Below the pieces are notes generated by a model that was not told where the DNA came from, made no database searches, and saw nothing but the letters and a program-made list of their open reading frames with translations. Source: DASQEH01 sp963765725 (GTDB lineage: Bacteria; Actinomycetota; Actinomycetes; Propionibacteriales; Nocardioidaceae). From it: a DNA stretch of 64,000 nucleotides. The DNA lies in assembly GCA_963765725.1 (NCBI GenBank), contig CAVXXI010000002.1, positions 177,761 to 241,760 on the forward strand, in the 5' to 3' direction. The position numbers and the translations under genes are program-made. Below, in pieces: positions 16,607-25,010 of the stretch; the stretch's first letter is position 1, and each line of letters begins with the position of its first letter.

Positions 16607-17596
16607 GTGCGTGCTGTAGAAGTGGCAGGCCCCCGCTCATGGGCGGTGGCAGACGTCCCCGACCCGTCCCCCGGCCCTGGCGAAGTCCTGGTCCGCGTCA
16701 GCGTGTGCGGGCTGTGTGGCACCGACATGCACATTCTCGAGGGTGAGCTGACGTCGGCGAGATATCCGCTGACGCCCGGGCACGAGCTGTCCGGTGAGGT
16801 GGTTGCCTTGGGCGACGGCGTCGAGGGGACCCAGGTCGGCGATGTCGTTGCTGTCGACCCCAATCTGCCCTGCGGCCGCTGCCACTACTGCCATGTCGGC
16901 CGCGAGAACCTGTGCGACAACTACCGCGCCATCGGGGTCACGCAGGCGGGCGGCTTCGCCGAGCTCGTCGCAGTCCCCGAGGTGTCCGCCTACCCGCTGC
17001 CGAAGGACCTGCCGACACCGCTCGCGGGCCTGGTCGAGCCGCTGTCCTGTGCCGTACACGGGGTGAACCGCCTGCCGCGCACCCCGGGAGCCCACTACCT
17101 GGTGTACGGGGCCGGCACCATGGGGCTGCTGATGGCGCGACTGGTTCGCAGCGCCGGTGCCGCGTCGGTCTCGGTCGTCGACACCAATGCCGACCGGCTT
17201 GCGTTCGCGGCCGACTTCGGCGTGGACGCAGTCTCCGAGAGCGCCGACGGGCTCGACCGGCCCGAGGGATTCGAGGTGGTGGTCGACGCGACGGGAGCAT
17301 TGGCCGCCATCGACGACGGACTGACCCGAGTGCGTACCGGGGGGACGTTCCTCCAGTTCGGCGTCGCCGCCGAGGACGCCCGCGCGACGTTCTCTCCGTT
17401 CGACGTGTACAACCGGGAGATCGACATCATCGGCTCGATGGCTGTGCATCACAGCTTCGCCCCGGCGATCGACCTGCTCGCGACGGGGCTCGATCTCAGC
17501 TCCCTGGTGAGTGACGTGGTCCCGATCGACTCCTTCGACGACGCCGTGGAGCTCTTCCGCTCTGGGTCAGGACGCAAGATCCAGGTCGCGCCCTAG
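16607..17596 (+). CDS. Zinc-dependent polyol/sugar-alcohol dehydrogenase
   Basis: The protein has 329 residues of the MDR family. The catalytic zinc region is CGLCGTDMHILEG and GHELSGEVV, the structural zinc site is CGRCHYCHVGRENLC, and the Rossmann turn is YGAGTMGLLMARL. The context (divergent SorC regulator, downstream sugar symporter) suggests a sorbitol-, xylitol- or threonine-dehydrogenase-like enzyme; the substrate is inferred, not seen. The GTG at 16607 with AAGAGG upstream is preferred to a longer frame starting at 16475 whose N-terminus looks non-coding. Confidence 0.88.
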   Translation: MRAVEVAGPRSWAVADVPDPSPGPGEVLVRVSVCGLCGTDMHILEGELTSARYPLTPGHELSGEVVALGDGVEGTQVGDVVAVDPNLPCGRCHYCHVGRENLCDNYRAIGVTQAGGFAELVAVPEVSAYPLPKDLPTPLAGLVEPLSCAVHGVNRLPRTPGAHYLVYGAGTMGLLMARLVRSAGAASVSVVDTNADRLAFAADFGVDAVSESADGLDRPEGFEVVVDATGALAAIDDGLTRVRTGGTFLQFGVAAEDARATFSPFDVYNREIDIIGSMAVHHSFAPAIDLLATGLDLSSLVSDVVPIDSFDDAVELFRSGSGRKIQVAP

Positions 17597-17636
17597 CCCT
17601 TTCTTGGGTGCGGGTCACCGCGCGGGACTGTTTCTC

Positions 17637-17674
17637 AGCGCTCGTCGAGTGGATTGTATGCTCAAACGAGCGCT
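17637..17674. terminator. Long hairpin after the dehydrogenase gene
   Basis: Nine-base perfect arms, AGCGCTCGT and ACGAGCGCT, flank a 20-base loop, 40 bases after the dehydrogenase stop. There is no T-tract, so if it ends transcription it is not a classical intrinsic terminator; it may stabilise the message end. Confidence 0.35.
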
Positions 17675-17754
17675 CATCACCGAATTGAACTCCTCGGCTT
17701 GCGAGTCCGCGCCGGGTGCAGAAGCCTTTCTATGTTCGAGCCCGTGCATCGAGC

Positions 17755-17784
17755 CCGACGCGGCCGTTGAACTCGCCGCGTCGG
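17755..17784. other. Strong GC hairpin upstream of the sugar transporter
   Basis: CCGACGCGG and CCGCGTCGG form a perfect nine-base stem with a 12-base loop, ending 46 bases before the transporter ATG. It could be a terminator of the preceding unit or a structured leader controlling the transporter. Confidence 0.4.
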
Positions 17785-17830
17785 CGCCCTCGCACCACAT
17801 GGCAGATCGCAGCTGATCCCGGAGGCCGAT

Positions 17831-19309
17831 ATGAGCGAAACAGGGAACGCGTCCAGAGCCGGTGGCGAGATCTCCCGGGGTGACGACGAGTACGCGAAGG
17901 TCACCGGCGTCGTCTTGATGGCCGCGATCGTCAGCGCAGTCTCGGCTCTGCTGTACGGCTACGACACGGGCATCATCTCGGGCGCGCTCCTGCAGATCAC
18001 GAAGGACTTCGGGATCGGGAGCGGCGTCGAGCAGGTGATCACCGCGAGCATCCTGGTCGGAGCGGTCATCGGCGCCCTCATCGGCAGCCAGCTGTCGGAG
18101 CGCCAGGGCCGGCACCGCACCACGTTGATCGTCGCGAGCGTGTACGTGATCGGGGCGTTGGCCTGCTCGGTCTCGCCGAATCCTGTCACCTTGTCGCTGA
18201 GCCGTGTCCTGCTGGGGTTCGCCGTCGGCGGCGCGACGCAGATCGTGCCGATGTACGTGGCCGAGCTCGCGCCCGCGAAGCAGCGGGGCCGACTGGTGCT
18301 CACCTTCCAGGTGGGCATCGGCGTCGGGATCGTTGTCTCCACCCTCGTCGGCGCCAGTCAACACTTCCCCTGGCGGGTGATGATCGGCATGGCATCGGTA
18401 CCGGCCTTCCTCATGCTGCTGCTCATGCTGAGGCTCCCCGAGAGCCCCCGATGGCTGGTCAGCCGCGACAAGTCAGACACCGCCCGCGAGGTCCTGCAGC
18501 GGATCCGGCCCGACGGCGCGAACGTCGAGGACGAGCTCCGAGAGATCGAGGAGGTCGAGGAGAAGGAGCGCGAGGCCGGTTCGCGGAACCGAGGGTGGCG
18601 CGGACTGCGGGCGGCATGGGTGCGTCCAGCGCTCATCGTCGGCTGCGGGATCGCCATGTTCACCCAGCTGAGCGGGATCGAGATGATCATCTACTACGCG
18701 CCGACCATCCTGACCGACAACGGGTTCTCGACCTCGACGGCCTTGCTCGTGAGCGTGGGCCTCGGCGTCACCTACCTGATCATGATGATCGTCGGCCTGT
18801 CCATCGTGGACAAGGTCGGTCGTCGACGCCTGACCCTGATCATGATTCCCGGGGCAGCGGCAGCCCTGTTCGTGCTGGGCACTCTCTTCGTCACCGGGAA
18901 CGACGGACGCAGCGCCGTCCCGTTCATCGTCGCCTGCCTCATCGTCTTCATGTTCTTCAACGCCGGAGGGCTTCAGCTGATGGGTTGGCTGACTGGATCG
19001 GAGATCTACCCGCTCGCGGTCCGGGGAGCTGGGACCAGCGCGCAGTCGGCCACCCTCTGGAGCACCAACGTCTTGATCACGCTCACCCTGCTCACCATCA
19101 TCAACACCGTGGGCGTGGGCCAGACCATGTGGCTCTACGGAGCCTTCAACGTGGCGGCGTGGATCTTCGTCTGGCGGCTCATGCCGGAGCTCACCGGACG
19201 CTCCCTCGAGCAGATAGAGGCCCAGCTCGGCTCGGGCCGATTCAAGCCCTCGGACTTCGAGAAGGCGCCCGCCCAGCCCACCGGCGAGAGCGCGCCCAGC
19301 CCTGCCTGA
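17831..19309 (+). CDS. Sugar/H+ symporter, MFS sugar porter family
   Basis: This 492-residue, 12-helix protein carries sugar-porter signatures: GYDTGIISGALLQI in helix 1, ERQGRHRTT, PESPRWLV before the central loop, VDKVGRRRL after helix 8 and a C-terminal YPLAVRGAG. A charged coil follows helix 6 (EIEEVEEKEREAG). XylE/AraE/IolT-like proteins import pentoses, hexoses or inositols with protons. Its place after the dehydrogenase and SorC regulator suggests it brings in the polyol or sugar that the dehydrogenase oxidises. Confidence 0.92.
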   Translation: MSETGNASRAGGEISRGDDEYAKVTGVVLMAAIVSAVSALLYGYDTGIISGALLQITKDFGIGSGVEQVITASILVGAVIGALIGSQLSERQGRHRTTLIVASVYVIGALACSVSPNPVTLSLSRVLLGFAVGGATQIVPMYVAELAPAKQRGRLVLTFQVGIGVGIVVSTLVGASQHFPWRVMIGMASVPAFLMLLLMLRLPESPRWLVSRDKSDTAREVLQRIRPDGANVEDELREIEEVEEKEREAGSRNRGWRGLRAAWVRPALIVGCGIAMFTQLSGIEMIIYYAPTILTDNGFSTSTALLVSVGLGVTYLIMMIVGLSIVDKVGRRRLTLIMIPGAAAALFVLGTLFVTGNDGRSAVPFIVACLIVFMFFNAGGLQLMGWLTGSEIYPLAVRGAGTSAQSATLWSTNVLITLTLLTIINTVGVGQTMWLYGAFNVAAWIFVWRLMPELTGRSLEQIEAQLGSGRFKPSDFEKAPAQPTGESAPSPA

Positions 19310-19432
19310 CCCCCTGCCGTGGGGCCAGTGCGCAGACCCTGCCAGCGCAGGCGCCGGCGGCGAGGTTGACTTAGAGTTTTCGGCGTCTGGAGTGCCGTCG
19401 GCACGCCCAGTTCGACCTCGGAAGGACGCCCT

Positions 19433-21517
19433 GTGACCACAGTTCCCAAGCCAGACCAGTCTGGGCCGGCGCCGGTCGGCCCGGCCGGTGCCCCAGCCAC
19501 TTCCGACCCCTCGGGCCGGCGAGCCCAGCAGGGCGACCGGCTGACCACAGCGCAGGGCACGCGGCTGCCGGACACCGACCACTCGCTCAAGGTTGGACAG
19601 CGCGGGCCGACCCTGCTGGAGGACTTCCACTTCCGGGAGAAGATCACCCACTTCGACCACGAGCGCATCCCCGAGCGAGTAGTGCACGCTCGCGGCGCCG
19701 GCGCGCACGGCGTCTTCCGGTCGTACGGGAACGCGGCGAAATACACCAGGGCACCCTTCCTCGCCGGCAAGGGCGTCGAGACGCCGGTGTTCGTCCGGTT
19801 CTCGACCGTCGCCGGCTCCAGGGGCTCCGCAGACACCGTCCGAGACGTGCGCGGGTTCGCGACGAAGTTCTATACGGCGGAAGGCAACTTCGACCTGGTG
19901 GGCAACAACATCCCCATCTTCTTCATCCAGGACGCCATCAAGTTCCCCGACCTCGTCCACGCTGCAAAGCCCCATCCGGACCGGGAGATCCCCCAGGCAC
20001 AGACGGCACACGACACGTTCTGGGACTTCGTGTCGCTCCACACCGAGGCCAGCCACATGCTGATGTGGGCGATGTCCGACCGCGCCATCCCACGGTCGTA
20101 CCGCACCATGGAGGGGTTCGGCATCCACACCTTCCGGCTGGTCGACGCGAAGGGCGCCACGGTGCTGGTGAAGTTCCACTGGAAACCGGCCGCGGGCGTC
20201 CACTCGCTGGTGTGGGAGGAGGCGCAGATCGCCGCCGGCGCCGACCCCGACTTCCACCGGCGTGACCTCGCCGATGCGATCGAGGCCGGCAGCTTCCCCG
20301 AGTGGGAGCTCGGCCTGCAGGTGTTCCCCGACACCGAGGACCAGACGTTCGAGGGCATCGACCTGCTCGACCCCACGAAGATCGTGCCGGAGGAGCTTGC
20401 GCCCGTTCAGACGGTCGGACGGATGACGCTGACCGCGAACCCGACGAACTACTTCGCCGAAACCGAGCAGGTCGCCTTCCACACCGGTCACCTGGTGACC
20501 GGAATCGAGGTCACCGACGACCCGTTGATGCAGGGCCGGATGTTCTCCTACCTCGACACGCAGCTGTCGCGGCTCGGCGGTCCCAACTTCACCCAGCTGC
20601 CGATCAACCGCCCGCACGCGCCGGTGAACGACATGCTCCGCGACGGGATGCACCAGACAGCGGTCCACCGCGGCGTCGCGCCCTACCTGCCCAACTCACT
20701 CGACGACGGGCAGCCGCACGTCGCGAGTGCGGGCGAGGGCGCCTACATCCCCGCTCCTCGGACTATCGGCGGAGAGAAGGCACGGCAGTCCCCCGTCTCG
20801 TTCGACGATCACTACAGTCAGGCGACCCTGTTCTGGAACAGCATGACGCCGATCGAGAAGATGCATATCGTCGAGGCGTTCACCTTCGAGCTCGGCAAGT
20901 GCTACGAGGCGGCCGTCAAGGAGCGAGCGCTCACTCGGTTGGCCCAGATCGACACGACGCTGTGCGAGCTGGTCGCCGACGGGCTGGGACTCGAGGCGCC
21001 GAAGGGCGAACCGAGGACCGACGTGCCGGCCTCGCCGGCCCTGTCACAGGTGTCGACCACCTCGTGGCCGATCGCGGGACGCAATGTCGGCATCCTCGTG
21101 ACCGACGGCTGCGACCTGGCCGGCGCGACGAAGCTGAGGGCGGCGCTGGCGGCTGAAGGAGCCAACGGCTACCTGGTCGCCCCCCACGGGGGCACCGTCG
21201 GCCGAGGCAGGACCTCCGAGACGGTGACCCGGACCTTCCTCACCACGAGGTCGATCGAGTTCGACGCCGTTGTCGTGGCCGATGGCGCGGGCGGTATCGA
21301 CGACGTCAGGGCGGTCGTCCTCTTGCAGGAGAGCTACCGCCACTGCAAGGCGATCGGAGCGTGGGGCGACGGCGTCGACCTGCTTGCGCGAGCAGGGATC
21401 GATGCGGGAGATCCGGGAGTCCTGGTCTCGAAGAAGGCGTCGTCGAGCTCCCGCAAGGACCTGATCAAGGCCATGGGCAGGCACCGGGAGTGGTCACGGG
21501 TGCTGAAGGTCGTCTGA
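19433..21517 (+). CDS. katE: Large-subunit catalase HPII (clade II)
   Basis: At 694 residues this is the large catalase type, with the core plus a C-terminal flavodoxin/DJ-1-like domain (RNVGILVTDGCDLAGATKLRAAL...). The catalytic histidine lies in RVVHARGAGAHG (about H85), the distal asparagine in VGNNIPIFFIQDA, and the haem-ligand tyrosine in SYLDTQLSRLGGPNF. It dismutates hydrogen peroxide in the cytoplasm. The GTG start at 19433 has a GGAAGG ribosome site. The 3' end overlaps the convergent ankyrin gene by 24 bases, echoing the katA-ankB linkage seen in pseudomonads. Confidence 0.95.
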   Translation: MTTVPKPDQSGPAPVGPAGAPATSDPSGRRAQQGDRLTTAQGTRLPDTDHSLKVGQRGPTLLEDFHFREKITHFDHERIPERVVHARGAGAHGVFRSYGNAAKYTRAPFLAGKGVETPVFVRFSTVAGSRGSADTVRDVRGFATKFYTAEGNFDLVGNNIPIFFIQDAIKFPDLVHAAKPHPDREIPQAQTAHDTFWDFVSLHTEASHMLMWAMSDRAIPRSYRTMEGFGIHTFRLVDAKGATVLVKFHWKPAAGVHSLVWEEAQIAAGADPDFHRRDLADAIEAGSFPEWELGLQVFPDTEDQTFEGIDLLDPTKIVPEELAPVQTVGRMTLTANPTNYFAETEQVAFHTGHLVTGIEVTDDPLMQGRMFSYLDTQLSRLGGPNFTQLPINRPHAPVNDMLRDGMHQTAVHRGVAPYLPNSLDDGQPHVASAGEGAYIPAPRTIGGEKARQSPVSFDDHYSQATLFWNSMTPIEKMHIVEAFTFELGKCYEAAVKERALTRLAQIDTTLCELVADGLGLEAPKGEPRTDVPASPALSQVSTTSWPIAGRNVGILVTDGCDLAGATKLRAALAAEGANGYLVAPHGGTVGRGRTSETVTRTFLTTRSIEFDAVVVADGAGGIDDVRAVVLLQESYRHCKAIGAWGDGVDLLARAGIDAGDPGVLVSKKASSSSRKDLIKAMGRHREWSRVLKVV

Positions 21518-21910
21518 CGTCGCCGCAGACCCCAGCAGCTCGGCCATCTCGCCGAGCCGGAAGAACCGGGCGACCTCGACGGCGGGCTGGCGGCCAGCCG
21601 TCGGGTCTGCGCCGGCCTCCAGCAGAGCCTGTACGACCGGACGGCACTGACGGAAGACAGCAGCCGCCAATGCCGTCTGGCCGTTGTCGTTGACCCGCTC
21701 CGTGTCGGCGCCTCGTTCCAGCAGCGCCCGCACCAGGACCGGGTGCTGGTGGTACGCGGCCAGCAGGAGCAACGAGTCACCCCTGCCGTTGGTCAGGTTG
21801 ACCGGCATCCCGGCATCGATGCAACCGGTGAGCATGGCGACGTCACCTCGTCGGGCGAGGTCGAACATGGACTCCAGAAAGGCGAGCTCGTCGCTCGTGA
21901 GGTCCGGCAC
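21494..21910 (-). CDS. Ankyrin-repeat protein (AnkB-like)
   Basis: This 138-residue soluble protein consists of about three ankyrin repeats (GDVAMLTGCIDAGMPVNLTNGRGDS, HPVLVRALLERGADTERVNDNGQTALAAAV, RPVVQALLEAGADP). Its 3' end overlaps katE tail to tail. In Pseudomonas a small ankyrin protein (AnkB) next to KatA is needed for full catalase activity; that role is suggested here only by position and size. It lacks a signal peptide. Confidence 0.85.
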   Translation of the reverse strand: MPDLTSDELAFLESMFDLARRGDVAMLTGCIDAGMPVNLTNGRGDSLLLLAAYHQHPVLVRALLERGADTERVNDNGQTALAAAVFRQCRPVVQALLEAGADPTAGRQPAVEVARFFRLGEMAELLGSAATSDDLQHP

Positions 21911-21921
21911 CGACGACGTCC

Positions 21922-22218
21922 CTATTTGACCGCCAGGATGTCGGTCGTGCGGATGTCCGGGTCCTGTGCGAGCAGATCGGGGCCGACCTCACCCAGCGCC
22001 GCCGGGATCTGGCCGTTCAGGTGAGCTTCCCGGCCAGCCTCGTCCTCGAAGGTGTCGAAGATGCCGTAGGTGGTGTCGCTGAGCTTGAAGGCGTACCAGG
22101 TGACCGTGCCGGACTCGGCGACGGCGAGCTCACGTCCCTGCCTGAGGAAGTCGGCGAGCTCCTCCCCCTTCCCCGGCTTCGCCTCCAGCAGGGCCAGCAG
22201 TCCTCTGTCGATGGTCAT
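21922..22218 (-). CDS. Antibiotic biosynthesis monooxygenase (ABM) domain protein
   Basis: This 98-residue single-domain protein has the ABM pattern (GLLALLEAKPGKGEELADFL, VTWYAFKLSDTTYGIFDTFEDEAGREAHLNG). Relatives are YgiN-like quinol or small-molecule monooxygenases, or stress proteins, acting as dimers without cofactors. It sits 11 bases upstream of the ankyrin gene on the same strand and 43 bases downstream of the Rieske gene, so the three are probably one operon linked to oxidative stress. Confidence 0.85.
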   Translation of the reverse strand: MTIDRGLLALLEAKPGKGEELADFLRQGRELAVAESGTVTWYAFKLSDTTYGIFDTFEDEAGREAHLNGQIPAALGEVGPDLLAQDPDIRTTDILAVK

Positions 22219-22261
22219 CGCGGATATCCTCTCGTTTGTCGTATCCGTACGTCGCCGCTCG

Positions 22262-23137
22262 TCATCCAGCGTTGGGCAGGCACACCTGTACCACGCCGTC
22301 GACCACGCGGGTCTGGAACCTCGGCTGCGGCGACGTGGCGGGGCCGTGAACTACCTCCCCCGTGTGCAGCGAGAACGTGCTCTTGTGCCACGGGCAGACC
22401 ACGCAGCTGTCGTCGTCCTCCTCGGTCACGCTCCCCTCGTCCAGTGGCCCTGACAGATGGCTGCAGAGCCCGGCGAGCACGTCGACTGCGCTCCCGCGAC
22501 GGAACAACACCAGCGGCACCTCACCGAGCACCCGCTTCTCGAGCCGTCCCTCGGCGAGCTCGTCGAGTCCGGCGATGTCGTGCCAGCCCGGGGCCACCCG
22601 ATGCGGGACATCCTCCACGTGGTTCGCCCCCGACGCCTGTCGATAGGCGAGGTGCCCGCCGAGCAGCCCGCCGAACCCGACGATCGACAGTCCGGCCAGG
22701 GCCCATGCCTTGCCGCGGACCCGCCGACCGCGGAGCCGATGACCCAGCGAGACGACGTAGCAGCCCTCGGCCAGGGCGTTGGCGGTGGCGTGGACGAGTC
22801 CGACTCGCATCTGCTGCTCGTGCAGCTGGGACCAGTCCGCATATCCCGACACGACGGCCGGTAGAGCACTCACCACTCCTGCTCCGGTCAGGATGGCCGC
22901 AGCCCGCTGCTGACCCGGCACGAAATCGAGGATGCTCGCCGAGACCCAGGCCCCGATCGGCACCTGTACCGCCACGGGGTGCACGGGGTGCCCGATCGGT
23001 ACGCCGTGCAGGACATCGCGCAGGGCCTGCGGCTGGATGACGGTGTTCGCCAGGTCCCGCAGCAGATTGACGACGGGGTCCAAGAAGGTGGCGTTCTCCA
23101 GGCGATCGACGTTACCCAAGGGTGGAAGCAGCTTCAT
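22262..23137 (-). CDS. DUF2231-Rieske [2Fe-2S] fusion protein
   Basis: The N-terminal half (residues 1 to about 165) is a DUF2231 membrane domain with helices such as VPIGAWVSASILDFV and AAILTGAGVVSALPAVVSGYADW. The C-terminal half is a Rieske domain with cluster ligands LCSHLSG and CVVCPWHKSTFSLHTG. It should be a membrane-tethered electron-transfer protein; the partner is unknown. The ATG at 23137 has AGGAG upstream. A longer frame to 23308 is arginine-rich and looks non-coding. It heads the ABM-ankyrin operon. Confidence 0.87.
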   Translation of the reverse strand: MKLLPPLGNVDRLENATFLDPVVNLLRDLANTVIQPQALRDVLHGVPIGHPVHPVAVQVPIGAWVSASILDFVPGQQRAAAILTGAGVVSALPAVVSGYADWSQLHEQQMRVGLVHATANALAEGCYVVSLGHRLRGRRVRGKAWALAGLSIVGFGGLLGGHLAYRQASGANHVEDVPHRVAPGWHDIAGLDELAEGRLEKRVLGEVPLVLFRRGSAVDVLAGLCSHLSGPLDEGSVTEEDDDSCVVCPWHKSTFSLHTGEVVHGPATSPQPRFQTRVVDGVVQVCLPNAG

Positions 23138-23338
23138 GCACACTCTCCTGACTCGTACTCTGCGCGTCGTGACGCTCCGGCGCCGTCGCGCGCTCCGTGC
23201 CTCACGCCCTATGTGTGTGTGAGACCCAGCCTGTACCCGGCACCGGGTGGCGGCAACGCGAGCTCCGGACACGACTCCTGGCGCCCCCCTCCACACAGGG
23301 TCGCCCACCGTCCCGACGTGTGCGTCCTATGCTGCGAT

Positions 23339-24484
23339 ATGCCCACCACGACCTCCGCTACGAGTCCCCCGCGTGGCCGGCCTCGCGCCCGTGACCTGGG
23401 CATCCCACTCGCCGGGGAGCCCGGACCCTGGAACGCCATCACCGATGTCGCGGGCGTCGAAGTCGGCTTCGAGACGCTGATCCGCGGGGAGGGGCCACTG
23501 GTTCAGGGCCGCGGACCGGTACGTACCGGTGTCACGACCGTGCTGCCCCTCGGACGAGCCGGGGTGGGCGACTCGTGCCCAGCGGGATGGTTCTCGCTCA
23601 ACGGCAACGGAGAGATGACCGGCACCGCCTGGCTGGACGAGGCCGGCGCGCTCTCGCTGCCAGTCGGTATCACGAACACCCATGCCGTCGGACCCGTCCA
23701 CTCGGCGATCATCGACTGGTCGATAAGGCAGCGGCCCGAGCTTTCAGGACGCTGGCACCTTCCCGTGGTCGCAGAGACCTGGGACGGGTATCTGAACGAC
23801 GCCAACGGGGGGCACATCAAAGTCGACTCCGCCTGCCGTGCGCTCGACACCGCCGCAGGCGGCCCGGTCGCCGAGGGATCCGTGGGCGGGGGCACCGGCA
23901 TGAGCTGCTACGGGTTCAAGGGAGGGACGGGAACCGCGTCCCGGCAGGTCACCATCGGCGAAACGAGCTACCGCGTGGGGGCGTTGACCCAAGCCAACTT
24001 CGGGAGCCGGCGTGAGCTCGTCATCGCGGGGCGACCCGTCGGGCAGTCCTTGCCGGACGACAACCCCTCGGAGGACGACGGCCGGCAGGCACCTCCTGGA
24101 GCCGGGTCCTGCATCGTCGTCGTCGCCACCGACGCCCCGCTCCTCCCGGCGCAGTGCACAGGGCTCGCGCGCCGCGTCCCGCTCGGCCTGGCTCGTACCG
24201 GGACTACCGGGAGCCACTTCTCGGGCGACCTCTTCCTGGCCTTCTCCGCTACGAACGTCGGAGCCTTGGACAGCTCCGGCGACACCTCGTCGCAACCCGG
24301 TCTGCGGGTCATCGAGTTCCTGCCCTGGGGCTCCATGGACCCGTTGTACCGAGCCGTCGTCGAGTCCGTCGAGGAGGCTGTGCTCAACGTGCTGGTCGCC
24401 GGCGAGACGATGATCGGGCGCGACGACCACCGCAGCCCCGGCTTCCCGGTCGAGAGGCTCGACGAGCTGCTCGAACGCGGTTAG
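23339..24484 (+). CDS. P1 family aminopeptidase (S58, DmpA-like)
   Basis: This 381-residue protein has the DmpA/BapA fold signatures GITNTHAVGPVHSAI, GGGTGMSCYGFKGGTGTASR and, at the expected autocleavage and nucleophile site, GAGSCIVVVATDAPLLP. Family members self-process into two chains and cleave N-terminal D- or beta-amino acids. The ATG at 23339 has no visible ribosome site and lies close to a TATGCT-like -10, so the gene may be leaderless. It overlaps the convergent cupin gene by four bases. Confidence 0.9.
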   Translation: MPTTTSATSPPRGRPRARDLGIPLAGEPGPWNAITDVAGVEVGFETLIRGEGPLVQGRGPVRTGVTTVLPLGRAGVGDSCPAGWFSLNGNGEMTGTAWLDEAGALSLPVGITNTHAVGPVHSAIIDWSIRQRPELSGRWHLPVVAETWDGYLNDANGGHIKVDSACRALDTAAGGPVAEGSVGGGTGMSCYGFKGGTGTASRQVTIGETSYRVGALTQANFGSRRELVIAGRPVGQSLPDDNPSEDDGRQAPPGAGSCIVVVATDAPLLPAQCTGLARRVPLGLARTGTTGSHFSGDLFLAFSATNVGALDSSGDTSSQPGLRVIEFLPWGSMDPLYRAVVESVEEAVLNVLVAGETMIGRDDHRSPGFPVERLDELLERG

Positions 24485-24885
24485 CGCCCGAGGTCGCGGC
24501 CGGTCGTGCTGTCGACGTGCGCCGGGATGTCACCGACATGGCGATCACCCGTGCTGGACGTTCCGGTCGGCTCGAACATCAAGATGGCACCGCCCGATGA
24601 CGACGGCTTGTGCTCGGTGCCGGCGGGAACCACGTACACGTCGCCTTGCCGGAGCGTCACCGTGTGCTCGTGACCATCGTCGTCGCGGATCGCCACGTCG
24701 AAGTGCCCGTCGACGACGAGGAAGAACTCGTCGGTGTTCTCGTGCACGTGCCAGACGTGCTCGCCCCGTGCGTGAGCAACCCGCACGTCGTAGTCGTTGA
24801 CTCTGGTGACGATCCGGGGGCTGTAGACATCGTCGAACGAGGCCAGCGCGGTCCGCAGGTTCACCGGTGGCGGAATGTCAGCCAT
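24481..24885 (-). CDS. Cupin domain protein
   Basis: This 134-residue protein has one cupin barrel: motif 1 HVWHVHENTDEFFLVVDGHF and motif 2 LRQGDVYVVPAGTEHKP, with the metal-ligand histidines and glutamate present. It may be a metal-dependent small enzyme or a ligand-binding protein; no substrate is evident. It overlaps the 3' end of the P1 peptidase gene. Confidence 0.85.
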   Translation of the reverse strand: MADIPPPVNLRTALASFDDVYSPRIVTRVNDYDVRVAHARGEHVWHVHENTDEFFLVVDGHFDVAIRDDDGHEHTVTLRQGDVYVVPAGTEHKPSSSGGAILMFEPTGTSSTGDRHVGDIPAHVDSTTGRDLGR

Positions 24886-25010
24886 CTGAGCTCCGATCCG
24901 GGCAGTCGGTTGGGACGCGCAACGCTACCTCCCCTGCCGGGCGACCTATCGTCGCCGAGTTCTACCTGTGGGTGGATGTCTGCCGGCTCTTTCGTGCGGA
25001 GCATTGAGGT

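Noticed and set aside
18473..20668. 731-codon minus-strand frame opposite the sugar transporter and katE.
   Set aside because: Antisense shadow of two strong genes.
22979..23338. N-terminal extension of the P1 peptidase.
   Set aside because: It is antisense to the Rieske protein, lacks homology, and the family start matches the ATG at 23339.
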